DNA of 64,000 nucleotides from Ctena decussata. Its lineage: Eukaryota > Mollusca > Bivalvia > Lucinida > Lucinidae. Position 1 is the first letter of the stretch. Every line of letters begins with the position of its first letter. A program made the translations under genes and the position numbers. Below the pieces are notes generated by a model. It saw only the letters and a program-made list of their open reading frames with translations, was not told the origin of the DNA and did no database searches. Where the stretch lies: positions 51,003,087-51,067,086 of the forward strand of contig OZ022508.1 of assembly GCA_963989385.1 (NCBI GenBank). Direction: 5' to 3'. Below, piece by piece: positions 34,627 to 46,300 of this stretch.

Positions 34627-35512
34627 CTACATCTAATCTAATAGTTTAGTAAACTTCTGTCACGAAATTGACCATTATGTTACTTTGGCGGAGAGAAAGA
34701 AAAAGTGGTGAAATTCAGTAAAGCAAGAAGAATAGTAATTAGAAAGGCAGAAAATAAGAAAGTTTCCAGGCTGCATTTTCATCCCTTCAGGTGGTCGAAC
34801 CAATCCGGCTACAGTATATGTCACTGGGTGTGGTAGCCCAACCGGCACAGCTTCAATCCTCATTAGGTTTTACTTACAGCCTGGCCCTTAACCATGCTTA
34901 AAATGTGAGAGAGGATAGCTTCTGCTTGAAAGTTACCAAGTCAAGAGGCTCAGCAATGGATCCTGGCAAACTGTTCCAAATTGGATTTGTTCGGCGGAAG
35001 AAACTGTACTTGTAGGAATCTGTTCGTGATTAGATTTGTTGCAGTTTCTTCGTATGGTTTGATCTGGTCCTTGTCGATGCTGGTGTGAGGTATGGTGAAG
35101 CTGGTGTATCCACCAGGTCGTTCATGATCTTGAAAAGCAGCATACGCTGTTTCTTGACTCATCTGCTTGCCAGGGATTCCCAGTGTAGATCCTCCAGCAT
35201 GTCAGTGGCACTACTTGTATTCCGGTACATGTTTGTCGTGTACCTTGCTGCACGTCGCTGAACCATTTCAAATTTCCTCTTTGCATGGTCGGTGTAGGGG
35301 TTCCATACCGAAGCACAATACTCCAGATTGTGTAGTAGGCTGAGGCTTTGGTCTCTTCGTTGCTGAGATTTCTCTGTAGAAATCCAACCATACTGTTGCC
35401 TTTCTTCACAATTCTGTCAATATGCTGGTTCCCGGAGAGGTTTGATGAAATGTCGACGCCAAGATACTTTGATTGTGTCTCTGTTGCAAGTTTGTGACCA
35501 TTTTTTTTCCTT
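34627..35512 (-). pseudogene. CR1-like LINE 3' fragment nested in FB1 right arm
   Basis: On the minus strand the C-terminal reverse-transcriptase region is readable from about 35510: KYLGVDISSNLSGNQHIDRI, then KGNSMVGFLQRNLSNEETKA, wording typical of CR1/Jockey LINEs after the catalytic domain. Further on, in a shifted frame near 35000, SFFRRTNPIWNSLP is readable, the conserved C-terminal tag of these proteins. A minus-strand tail ending in ATTAGATTAGATG precedes resumed FB1 sequence at 34627. It contains only the last part of ORF2, a typical 5' truncation. Multiple frameshifts. Confidence 0.75.
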
Positions 35513-35764
35513 ACTTTGTGAGGCAGGCAAAAAAACAAACAAATAATAAACGGGACTGAGAATCGAAAACCGGGAATTAGTTCTTGTTCTTTATTTGTAT
35601 ATCCATTATCATTGTTTGAAAACGGCAAATCGGCAACCGGGAACAGGAAACCAGGAACCGGGAACCGGGAATCAGGAACCGGGAACCAGGAACAGGGAAC
35701 AGGGAATCAGGAACCGGGAACCAGGAACCGGGAACAGGAACCGGGAACGTACTTAACGGTCATT

Positions 35765-36129
35765 TAGGAAGTCTGCATACCATATTTGGTACTTGTATCA
35801 CTAAGTGAAATATTTTGGTCATATCCCGCTACACTACTGCTCTGAACAACATTTTAGTCACATAACCGAAAAATGTTAGAAGGGCTCCTAAAATTTCAGC
35901 CTTTACAAAATAGTCAGTTTTCTGCGAAAGGTGTCGTTTATTCTTCCGAAAGGTCAACGTTACACATATTTCCTCCGAAAGATGGCGTTCCGGCTACCTA
36001 CCGTGTACATGTTCAAGGAGATCTTGTACTTCCATACTTATACGTTAATTTTAAAAGTTTGAAATAAAGTATCTTGAACCTAATAAACTTTGCTAGTAAA
36101 GTCTATCACACAGAATCGTTCAGTGTATG
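35765..36129. other. No recognisable gene
   Basis: Spacer right of FB1. A 64-codon frame at 35873-36067 has no recognisable domain or splice context. Confidence 0.35.
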
Positions 36130-37361
36130 ATAAACTAGAACTAGAAAATGTGTTTGTGAAACACTTTGCCCCAAACCATATACCCGATACTGAAAATATT
36201 GACACAAATCGTTCAAAAGCTCAGTAATCAGTAACTTACTTTATCATCTCCAATCAGCTGACCAAGTTAAAAGTTCCAATATATATACTTTCCAAAACAC
36301 CTTGCTGACAAGCTTCCTAAAAATTAATGAAATTTGTTCTTGTGACTGAGTGAGTGATATGGATTTTATGGCACAGCAGCATAAAAGGCTATTTCGCGCT
36401 GAAGAATATTTTATGGAACTATTCATTTCATCTGCTTTCCTAATAAGCTGCCGCTAGCACCAATACATTTTTAAGTTATTTTGCTGACAAGTTTAAAAAA
36501 TACCTAAATTTTAAAAGGGACATAACTCCGAAACAAATGACAAAGTTCGTCAAAGTAAATCAATCTACTCATCATCACCAATCAGTTGACCACGTTTCAA
36601 GACCCTAACTCAAAATACTTATCTATATCTCGCTGACAAGTTTAACAAGCTGAAAAATTTAAAGGGTTGTAACTCCTCAAGACGCTATTCGTTCAAAGGG
36701 CCATTTCTCCTAAAATATGTGCTTATCTTTTCTAATAAGCTACCAAAGTTTCAAGCCCCTGGCAACAATACATTTCGAGACATCTTGCTGACAAGTTTAA
36801 AATGCCGAAATTTTCAATGTAAACTCATAACTTCGAAATAAAAGACGTATTTTATTCAAAAGTTTATCAGTCATTTTCAACCAGCTGACCAACTACGCAA
36901 TTAGTTAAAAAGTTAATCAGTCAATTCAGTCAATCTACTGATCATTTTCAACCAGGTGACAAGTTTTATGTCCCTAGCTCAAATTCTTTCCGCGATATCT
37001 TGTGGACAAATTCAAACTGCATAAATTATAAAAGCACCATAACACAAATGGAATTCATTCAAATGTCGAATCAGGTCATTTACTCATAATTCTTAATAAG
37101 TTGTCAAAGCCCTGGCTAAAATGCTTTTTGCGATATTTTGTTGACAAGATTTCATTCCGATTTTTTCCGAAAGGAGCATAACTAAAGAAAGGGAGACAAC
37201 TCGATCAAGACATTTTTTTGATGATGAATCCATAAGTGAAATTTCAAAACTCTAAAATAAGGTTTGCGTAACGGACGCACTGACAGACACACGAACGGAC
37301 GTCTGGACGGATTACCCGGCAGCGATATACCGCTACTTGTTCGAAGCCGGGGGCATAACAT
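36130..37361 (+). mobile_element. Pearl-like element, five to six monomers
   Basis: Monomers of about 150-180 bp are marked by TTGCTGACAAG or variants near 36301, 36481, 36631, 36786 and 37140, with CAATCAGCTGACCAAGTT or similar in each. GGAC-type microsatellite text (ACGGACG, GAACGGACG, GGACGG) lies at 37271-37311. A hairpin-like end follows (TATACCGC..., GAAGCCGGGGGCATAACA). Same plan as 1-596 with a different monomer. It lies downstream of the exon at 37484, in what would be its intron. Confidence 0.7.
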
Positions 37362-37483
37362 GAATGATTTGGTTATGTGGGCTTCCCTTTGAGAACATGA
37401 AAAAGGCTTACTCGCTTTTTGTATAAGGAAAGAACTTTGAGAAGGTATTGTTTGTTTCCATATGCCAAGTGAAGACCACTTAC

Positions 37484-37559
37484 CTGCTTCACCGTCTTCG
37501 TCGCTTCTTACTGTTCCGCAGATCGACAGAGAGACTAAAGCTATGGTAAACAGGTACAT
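37484..37559 (-). CDS. First coding exon of a secreted or membrane protein gene (signal peptide)
   Basis: On the minus strand a pyrimidine-rich tract ending TTTTATCTTTTCAG (acceptor AG at 37568-37569) precedes an 84-bp exon, 37567-37484. The exon has an eight-base untranslated leader, ATG at 37559-37557, and ends in CAG followed by the donor GTAAGTGG (37483-37476). The 25 codons read MYLFTIALVSLSICGTVRS then DEDGEA, a textbook signal peptide (hydrophobic core TIALVSLSI, likely cleavage near the Arg-Ser/Asp boundary) followed by an acidic mature start. It leaves the exon in phase 1. Downstream exons would lie at lower coordinates; I could not identify them, and a pearl element occupies the adjacent intron. 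The product is unknown. This is the only host exon I can support. Confidence 0.6.
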
Positions 37560-37567
37560 ACCGAGAG
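37560..37567 (-). other. 5' untranslated part of the signal-peptide exon
   Basis: Eight bases between the predicted splice acceptor and the ATG, implying an upstream 5' UTR exon at higher coordinates. Confidence 0.5.
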
Positions 37568-37744
37568 CTGAAAAGATAAAACAAACATAAAACATTTAGA
37601 ATATAGTGGAGAAAAAACATGATCAAACATGAAAAAACAACATGTTCACCTATATAAGGTACGAAAGTTACCCAAGCTCTTCTGTGTGCAGTTTCATAAA
37701 GGACGTTTGAGTTTGGGGTGAAATGCTCTGGAATAAACACATAT

Positions 37745-38990
37745 GACCGCTTGTAGAACGGGATAAGTAGGAGTTGAGCTATGCTCATGTGCGAATCTCA
37801 GCTGATCGGATTTACCAACTCGTGTCAGAATCACGACTCCGATCAGTTTTGATTCTCGCTCACTTGGCATTTGTATTGACGACGAAACGATGAGTGACGC
37901 TCAGAAAGTACGTATCGCCCAAACATGCTTCATAGCAGGCTTGGGTAACTTGTCCCTGATATTTCTTCTTATTTCGGTATTTTAATCACAAAATATAAGT
38001 TAGGTTCAGGCAAATTCCTTATCATTTTATATTGGACATTAAAAGAAATGGAATATATTTAAATACAATCGATGTTTAGTAAGTGTTAAAGATAAGGAAA
38101 AAATAGCCATCAGAGGAGATGGCAAATCCCCCGACCGAAGACCCCCATGGGCCTTGGTCAAAAAGGGTTCACTTCAAAACACATATTAGTAATATATTGT
38201 CGTTCTTTTATGCTCCTGGTTGACATTAACTGTTAACAGATACATGATTATCTAACACTCGGACTTCTTAGTTATCCAGATTTTCTATCCTTACGTTGAA
38301 TATTACTACAATTTAAAATGTCATCGCATTTACTCACAAAAACTAACATACGGACGCAAAAGAAAAACAAATCACTATTTATGCAAGTAAGATAAGTAGC
38401 AAAAAGGACTTTGGATACGCTGTAACAGTCTGCTTTTATACTTTTTTCGGTTGTGTATTGAATTACGAAGGAGTCACATTCAACGCTTATATAGATGCCA
38501 TAAAATTATTACTGCTTTACGGCCCGATATAGACTGAAATACTTTCTAAAAGGGTTGTTAAACCAAAAACTACTTCTTTATTTTAAGATTATTTTGTTTG
38601 TACAACCTCGTTCATGCTCCACGGTCTCTCTTTCTCTCTCTCTGTGTGTGCAAAACGTTTTAAATGACAGAAACATTTATTAATATTTTTACTCTTTTTT
38701 TTTTTAATTTTTACATGATAAAATCGACCACTTTTGTAGTGTTGTCTTGTCATGTTCGGCGACTAGATCGAGATACATTGACCTAAAAATCTAAACAAAT
38801 TATGCTGAAGAAATGCGGATGTCCATATACCCGGCCGTCGTAAATACTGGAAGGTCCTTTAATTTCAAACGGACAGGCCACTGTTCGGATCAGCCTGCAA
38901 ATTCACGCGGTGAGGATCCGATTTTTCACTTTATACAAGGCTGTGGTATGTTGTCAGCCGGCAGTGACGGCCGCGTAATATAAATAAGAT
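37745..38990. mobile_element. TIR element copy A (relative of 42263-55254), lacking FB2
   Basis: 37745-38265 is nearly identical to 62384-62903 and clearly related to 42263-42620. It begins GACCGCTTGTAGAACGGGAT and includes GAGTGACGCTCAGAAAGTAC. 38616-38990 matches 54566-54950 in patches (GCTCCACGGTCTC, TTTACATGATAAAAT, GATCAGCCTGCAAAT), that is, the right-hand part of the copy that carries FB2. The right tip is missing. No coding potential. Confidence 0.7.
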
Positions 38991-40225
38991 GGGTTGATGC
39001 ATGACTTATGATTTTATGTCCTTTTCAACAGTCAAATTTCAGTCATATCAGACATGTTTCACATAAGCTTAACGTATATCGGTATTTACCGTATTGACGA
39101 AAACCAATACGGTAACTACCTAAACGATGACTACGGAGGCTTCTAAGTGATGTAAATGTGTGTCTATTAGACGCAGACCTCTTCACTTGGAATAAAAACC
39201 ATTTCGCCTCGCTATACGTGCGGATTTTACGACGAGAACTTTATTTTCATTAATGTTCGCGGAGACAAAAATTCACGGTTTCGCATATTCAAGGGTATTA
39301 AAGCCCGCGGATTTCTTATGGTTTCATATTTTTCCTTCATAAATCATCGCGTTCTTGGGCATTTAAGTATGCACCTTTCTGTTGGCCGCCAAGAAACAAA
39401 AAAAAATAAAATAAAAATTACTACACTCGAAAATTTTACCGTTACATTATTTGCCTAAAAATCTGATAAGTTTTTGTCCGCTAGTCTCATGGATACTGTT
39501 TTCAAACATTACTTTTTAAGATACCTGGTTCTTTTATGGTTTATCAGATTGTAGCTGCTATTTTTATTTTTGAAAATCTAACCCCTAGGAAACATTTTAA
39601 TTCGTTTTTAAACGCCAAAATAAGATTACGCAAAATCTATGGAAACACAGCATTCAATAACCCAGAAAGCCTGTCTTTCTTTTGTTTGTTTTTTATTTTT
39701 TGGCGTGTGACATTGAAACAAGTTTGATGTACGAGAGTACCCAGTTCGTGGCCTTAGGACTAGGTGGACGGGGCGGAGTGGGGTGGGGGGACAGGGTCGG
39801 GGCGGATAAAAAATTAAAAGAAAATAAATTGACATTTAACTATAATGGCCCTACAGGTGTTGGTCTAGCATCAGACCTTCGTATGTTTATTTATTATTAT
39901 CATTAATAGTAGTAGTAATATTACCCTTTTAACCTGTAAAAACATTAGATTTCGTGAAATTAGTCCGTTTGTGCGTCTATCTGCCTGTGTGCATGGCTAA
40001 AACAATCTTACCTGCCTAGGTACTGTACCTATTAACTTGGGTGCTTCCGAAGCCATGACAGGTTTCATTATTCTCGCTGTTTGCACAAGGGACGAAAGTA
40101 CGATCACTGTTTCATCTCAGTTTCGTCAGTGTTTACATAATGCCCAACCAACGTTATCATATGATATCCTATTCGAATGCATGGAAACGCTAATAAATAC
40201 CGATTTTCTTATATTTGTTCAGGAA

Positions 40226-40261
<36 letters not shown>

Positions 40262-41100
40262 TTACATTGCTATAAAGGGCTTTACTGCTCATAACTAGTA
40301 TACACCCATTAAGTACATGCTCTGCTGTTTATAGATTAACAATAATAATAACAAGAAAATCTTTAAAAAAGATAATCGCGCAGATTAAATGGAACTGTGT
40401 TTTGCTATATGTCTCCAGTTGAAGATTTGACAATAACTTTCATGAATAAGTAAGCTATGTCGGTATGCACCCACAACCGTAATTTTGACACTGGGTAGCG
40501 ACAATGACCTATTTCAAAATAGTGCTGTTCAATTTGGAATTCCAAAATGGTCCGCGGTCAATCTTGAAACTGACCTGATTTCAAAATAGTTACCAACATG
40601 TTGCGCTGTTTGTGTATTAAACCAAAAATAGAAATCGAAAGTAGATCTACGACAATAAAAAAAGAAAGTTTTGAGTAAAATGCTAGTATTCACAGTGCAG
40701 TACGACGGGAAAAAACGAAGACTAAATTTCATTGACCTTTGGTATCATTGGCTAAATTTTTACATACGCGTTATTTGACCAATGAAATCTTGAGAAATGT
40801 GGAACAATATCGAAATGATATGAGGCCGCGCCTCGAAAAATAATTAAACAAATGAAATGAGTATAAAATTAAATAAATCCAAATAAACTATAACATAATA
40901 TCTCTGACATCACTGGTATAGGAGCAAGGCAAACAGTGTCGCCATGCTCCGCCAATTTTTCACTGATCCTAAATTCATTTAATTCTTTGTTAATTGTGTC
41001 CCACAAGCAAATTCTTTGCTTCTGCGTATCCCACACAGTCGGCCTAATTCATTTTTCAAAAGGAGTTAATTTCAGTCATACACCCATAAACTTTAACAAA
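38991..41100. other. No recognisable gene
   Basis: AT-rich sequence. A G-rich stretch lies at 39770-39802. 41020-41100 resembles 55315-55400 (CCCACAC..., CCCATAAA), extending the homology around the TIR element family. No exon with paired splice sites was convincing. Confidence 0.4.
40228..40260. repeat. GT microsatellite
   Basis: Uninterrupted GT/TG dinucleotides, about 16 copies. Confidence 0.95.
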
Positions 41101-42240
41101 CAAGAGGACCGAAATGTCCCTAAATCGCTCACCTGAGTTTAAGGTTGTCATTGTTAAAATTGTATGTTTTGGAGAAATTTAGCTAGAAGGCAGTAAATGA
41201 CGACTGCCTTGGAATTTTAGCTTCAAGGAAGTAACCTACATTCAACTGCCTTTTTTAAATCAGCATGAGTTCAAGGACCTCTAGGCAATGCTGCATACCA
41301 TATTTCAAGCATCTGAACGCTGTTCTGAAAGATTTTTAAGAACATTTTATTTTCTAACCCAATACCCCACAACATGTCTCAGAGCCGTTTTGGACCGTGA
41401 GGCTGTCGTTGTGACAGACTTAATAGAGGTACACAAGGTAATGCTTCACACCAAAATTCAACCAGCTGAGCCTAGTTGTTCTGAGGAAGAAAATTTTTGA
41501 ATACTGATTCTATGTATTTCTGTGCTTCAAACCCAGGACCCCCTGAGGCAGGACCATTTTGGACCGTGGGTATTGTTTCATTTGACCAAACCTGGTAAAG
41601 GACCACTAAGCAATGCTTAACTACATACCAATATCAAGCATTCGAGCCAAGTGTTTCTGAAGAAGATTTTAACATTTTCCTGTGTATTTCTATGGTTCGA
41701 ACCACTCCCTGGAGCGTGGCTATGTTAGATTCTGGGGCCACCAATTGAATAAACTTGATAAAGAACCACTAGGCAATGCTACATATCGAATTTAAAGAAT
41801 CTCAGCCTAGTATTTCTCGCGGAGAACATTTTTAAGTTAATTTTATTTTCGAACCCAAAACTACGTGCCGCAGGACCATTTTGTATCCTGGTGCGGCCGT
41901 TTGAACAAAGTCCGTAAAGGTGTATTAGGCAATGCCTAATACCAAATTTCAAGTGTCTCAGCCTAGGGGTTTTGACGAAGAAGACATCTGAATAGTATTG
42001 TATGTATTTCTATGGTCCAAACCCAGAAACGCCCGAGGTAGGCGCTTAGGTAGACAGACCCTGAGGTAGACTCATGGACCTTGAGCATACTTGACAAAGG
42101 AAAACCCGGCAATGTTACATACCAAATTTCAAGACTTTGAATCCAGAGGTTCTGAAGAAGATGTTTGAATATTTTTCTATGTATTTATATTTTTCAACCC
42201 CAGGCACCCCTGGAGCGTGGCCACAAATAAAAGAACCCAC
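41101..42240 (-). mobile_element. Hairpin-ended element with ~163-bp tandem units
   Basis: At 41103-41137 GAGGACCGAAATGTCCCTAA and TCGCTCACCTGAG form the reverse complement of the terminal pattern at 61391-61422 (TCAGGTGAGC..., AGGACCATTGGTCCTCT), so this is the same terminus type in opposite orientation. Units marked by AGGCAATGCT or variants near 41284, 41440, 41607, 41771, 41930 and 42108 follow. Each contains ATACCAAATTTCAAG and TGTATTTCTATGGTTC. Non-coding. It ends near the TIR element at 42263. Confidence 0.65.
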
Positions 42241-43240
42241 ATGGCTAATGTCGAGTCTGTTTTGGCCGCTTGTACAACGGGATAAGTAAGAGTTGAGCGA
42301 TGCTCAGATGAGAATCTCCGTTGATCGAATTTATCAACTCATGTTAGGATCACAACACCGATCAGGCTTGACTCTTGCTCACTTGACTTTTGTATCAATA
42401 ATGTAACGGTGAGTCACGCTCAGAAAGTACGGATCACACAAACCTGCCTCGTAGCAGGTTTTGGGTGACTTGTCCCTGATATTTCTTCTAATTTCGGTAT
42501 TTTAAATCCTAAATAAAGTGAGATATAGATAAGTACATTATCATTGTGTATTGGACATTAAAAATGGAATCTATTTAGATACAGATGTTTTAGTAAGTGT
42601 TAAGATAAGGAAAATAGATTCATGCACTGTAAAAAATGTGTTTAGAATCAATGCAATAAAAATGCAGTCCGATTTTTTATGTGTTTAAATCGTAACATGT
42701 TCAATTTGCAAGATGTTTAGGTTTATGTTTAGAAATTAAACATGTACAAAACTGGTTATATCTACCTTTTATTTTGAAAATTTCCTCGGTCAGCATTTTC
42801 GTCCCTTTTTTTCGTTCTTCAACGTGGAAAAGAGAGAATGGATTCATCCGAAACGCGTAACAGAATAAAACATGTTTAGCAGACATTGTCCGAGAAAATA
42901 ATAGAACAGGCGTACATGTTTAGCTATCTGACATATTCCTAAACATGTTTACACCTAAACACGTAACCACTTCTGTTTGATAGCTAAGCGCGATTTTTAC
43001 AGTGTAAAAGGCATGATCCCGTCACATTCTATGCTTTTATAATTGAACAGGATACCATATGATGAAAACGAGAATTCCGCTGAATGCTATGTCGCACTTC
43101 CCTTGTGCTTCCATAGTAGTAGATATCATAGTTTAAAGAAACTGTACTGCTAATTTGATGAATTTATAAAAAAAAGTTCAGAGAGATTCGGCTTACATGC
43201 TAGGAAGGCTGCAAGTCTGGGTGTAAAATTCCATAACCAA

Positions 43241-43249
43241 CAGATCGAA
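43241..43249. repeat. FB2 target-site duplication, left
   Basis: CAGATCGAA, directly outside the left tip of FB2 and repeated at 54503-54511. Confidence 0.85.
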
Positions 43250-43255
43250 ATGTTC

Positions 43256-43329
43256 GTGAAGTTGGCTGCCAGTTGCCAGTTGCCATTTGCCTATTCAATC
43301 GGCAATTGGCAAATGACAGCTAACTTCAC
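43256..43329. repeat. FB2 left terminal hairpin
   Basis: The tip is itself a palindrome: GTGAAGTTGGCTG at its start pairs with CAGCTAACTTCAC at its end, with GCCAGTTGCC/GGCAATTGGC-type pairing between. Confidence 0.8.
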
Positions 43330-46300
43330 ATTCTAGATGCCAATTCTCGTGAATTGGCAACAGGTAACTGGCAACTAGATGCCAATTCGATTTGAGATGC
43401 TTTTACAGCTGAATAGGTAACTGGCAAACGGCATCCACATGCCAATTCGCAAATTCAAGTGAATTGGCAACTGACAACAGGCAGCCAGATGCCAATTCGA
43501 ATCGATAGCGTTTTAGAGCATCTCAGATGAAAAGGCAACTGGCAAACTCCATCAAGATGCCAATTCGCAGAATCTAGTCAATTGGCAACTGGCAGCCAGA
43601 TGCCAATTCGCAAATTCTTGTGAATTGGCAACTGGCAACTGGCAGCCACGTGCCAATTCGATTTGAGAGGGTTTAAGACGATTAAAGCAACATAGGAAAC
43701 CGGCAAACGGCAGCCAGATGACAATTCGCTAATTCTGAACTCGCATCTGGCAGACAGATGCCAATTCGATTCAAAAGGGGTTAAGACGTTTAAAGCTAAA
43801 TAGGAAACCGGCAAACGACATCCAGATGACAATTCGAAAATTCTTGCGGTATGGCAACTGGCAACTGGCAGCCAGATGCCAATTCGATTTCCGAGGGTTT
43901 AAGACGATTAAAGGTACAAAGGAAACCGGCAAACGGCAGCCGGATGCCAAATCGCAAATTCTTATGTATTTGCAACTGGCAACTGGCAGCCAGGTGACAA
44001 TTCGATTTGAGAGGGTTTAAGACGATTTAAACTAAATAGGAAACCGACAAACGACATCCAGATGCCAATTCGCTAATTCGTGTGAACTGGCACCTGGCAA
44101 CTGGCAGCGAGACGGTTTCAGACGATTAAAGATACATATGGAACCGGTAAACGGCAGCCAGATGCCAATTCGAATTTTTACATGAATTGTCAACTGGCAG
44201 CCAGATGCCAATTCGATTTGAGAGTGTCTAAGACGATAAAATGTAAATAGGAAACCTGCAAACGACATCCAGATGCCAGTTAGCAAATTCTTGAGAACTG
44301 GCAATTGGCAGCTGGGAGTCAGATGCCAATTCGACTTGAGAGTGTGTAAGACGATTTAAACTGAACAGGAAACCGACAAACGACATCCAGATGCCAATTC
44401 GCCAATTCTTGTGAACTAGCAACTGACAAATGGCAGTCAGATGCCAATTCGATTTTGAGACGCTTTCAGACGATTAAAGCTACATAGGAAACCGGCAAAC
44501 GGCATCCTGAAGCCAATTCACCAATTCAACTGAACTGCCAACTGGCAGCCAAATGCAAATTAGATTTGAGAGTGTTTAAGACAATTAAAACCATGTCGGA
44601 AATCGGGAACGGCAGCCAGATGCCAATTCGCTATTTCTTGTGAACTGGCAACTGGCAGTCAGATGCCAATTCGATTTGAGAGGGTTTAAGACGATTCAAG
44701 CTAAATAGGTATCCGGCAAAACGCAACGGGATGCCAGTTCGCTAATTCTCGTGAAATTGGCAACTGGCAACTGGCAGCCAGATGCCAATTCGATTAGAGA
44801 GGTTTTAAGACGATTACAGCTGCATAGGAAACCGGTAAACGGCAGCCAGATGCCAATTCGAAATTTTTTATGAATTGTAAACTGGCAACTGGCAGACAGA
44901 TGCCTATTCGATTTGAGAGTGTTTTAGACGATACAAACTAAATAGGAAATCATCAAACGACATCCCGATGCCTATTCAAAAATTCTTGTGAACTGGCAAC
45001 TGGCAGTCAGATCCACATTCGACTTGAGACAGTTTCAGGCGATTAAAGCTACATTCGAAACCGGCAAACGGCAGCCAGATGCCAATTCGTTAATTCTAAT
45101 TCTACTGAACTGGCAAATGGCAACTGGCAGCTAGATGCCAATTCTATTTGAGTGTGTTTAAATCCATTAAAAGGTACATACGAAACAGGCAGCCAGATGC
45201 CAATTCGAAAATATTTATGAATTTTTATGAATTGTCAACTGGCAACTGGCAGCTAGATGCCAATTCGAGCTGAGAGTGTTTATGACGATAAAAGCTAAAT
45301 AGGTAACCGGCAAATGATATCCAGATGTCTTTTCGAAAAGTCTTGTGAACTGGCAACTGGAAGTCAGATGCTAATTCGATTTGAGACGGTTTCACACGAT
45401 TAAAGCTACATAGGAAACCGGGAAACGGCAGCCAGTTGACAATTCGCTAATTCTACTCAACTGGCAACTGGCAATTGCCAGCGAGATGCCAATTCGATTT
45501 GAGAGTGTTAAAGACGATTAAAGCTACGTAGGAAACCGGTAAACGGCAGCCTGATGCCAATTCGAAAAAAAAAATATGAATTGTCAACTGGCAACTGGCA
45601 GCCAGGTGACAATTCGATTTGAGAGGGTAAATGCTGATTAAACTTTATGGGAAACCGGAAAACGACATCCAGATGCCAATTTGCGAACTCTTGTGAACTG
45701 GCAACTGGTAGTCAGATGCCAATTCGATTTCAGACGGTATCAGATGATTACAGATAGCTACAGAGGAAACCGTAAAACGGCAGCCAGATGCCAATTCGCT
45801 AATTCTCCTGAACTGGCAACTAGCAACGGGCAGTCAGATGTCAATTCGATTCATGAGGTTTTAAGACAATTTAAGCCATGTAGGAAAACGGCAAACGGAA
45901 GTTAGATGCCAATTCGCTTATGCTTGCGAATTCGCTAAGGCTTGCGAATTGCCAACTGGCCCCTTGCAGCCAGATGCCAATTCGATTTGAGAGGGTTTAT
46001 GAATATTAAAGCAACATAGGAAACCGACTAATGGCAGTCAGATGCCAATTCCAAATTTTTTACGAATTGGCAACTGGCAACTGGCAGCCAGATGCCAATT
46101 CGATTTGAAATGTTTAAATCGATTAAAGATACAAAGGAAACCGGTCAACGACAGCCAGATGCCAATTCGAAATTTTTTTATGAACTGGCAACTGGCAGTC
46201 AGATGCCATTTCGATTTGAGACGGTTTCAGACGATTAAAGCTACATAGGAAACCGGCAAACGGCAGCCAGATGCCTATTCCCTAATTCCACTGAACTGGC

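Larger units (their letters stand above)
21551..35764. mobile_element. FB1: foldback element with nested insertions (14.2 kb as it stands)
   Basis: The outer ends match as inverted repeats: left AATGACCGTTTAGTACGTTC (21551-21570), right the reverse complement with one change, ending CGGTCATT at 35764. Both are bordered by TA. Inside each end is a GGAACC/GGTTCC-rich stretch, then longer alternating units of about 240-300 bp. Plus-strand orientation is GGTTCC-type in 21551-22614, 23317-23376, 24246-24308 and 31861-32890, and GGAACC-type in 32960-34626 and 35513-35764. The switch lies at about 32890-32960. Subtracting the insertions leaves arms of roughly 2.2 and 1.9 kb with a short loop and no coding region. 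TA next to the ends could be a 2-bp target duplication. No 8-9 bp duplication is visible. Confidence 0.75.

Noticed and set aside
35873..36067. 64-codon plus-strand frame as a small gene
   Set aside because: No domain, splice or start context, and the flanks are repeats.
37182..37595. A single 137-codon minus-strand gene
   Set aside because: Only the 37484-37559 part looks coding. A consensus donor site follows it and the rest of the frame runs into pearl-element sequence, so an exon is the better reading.
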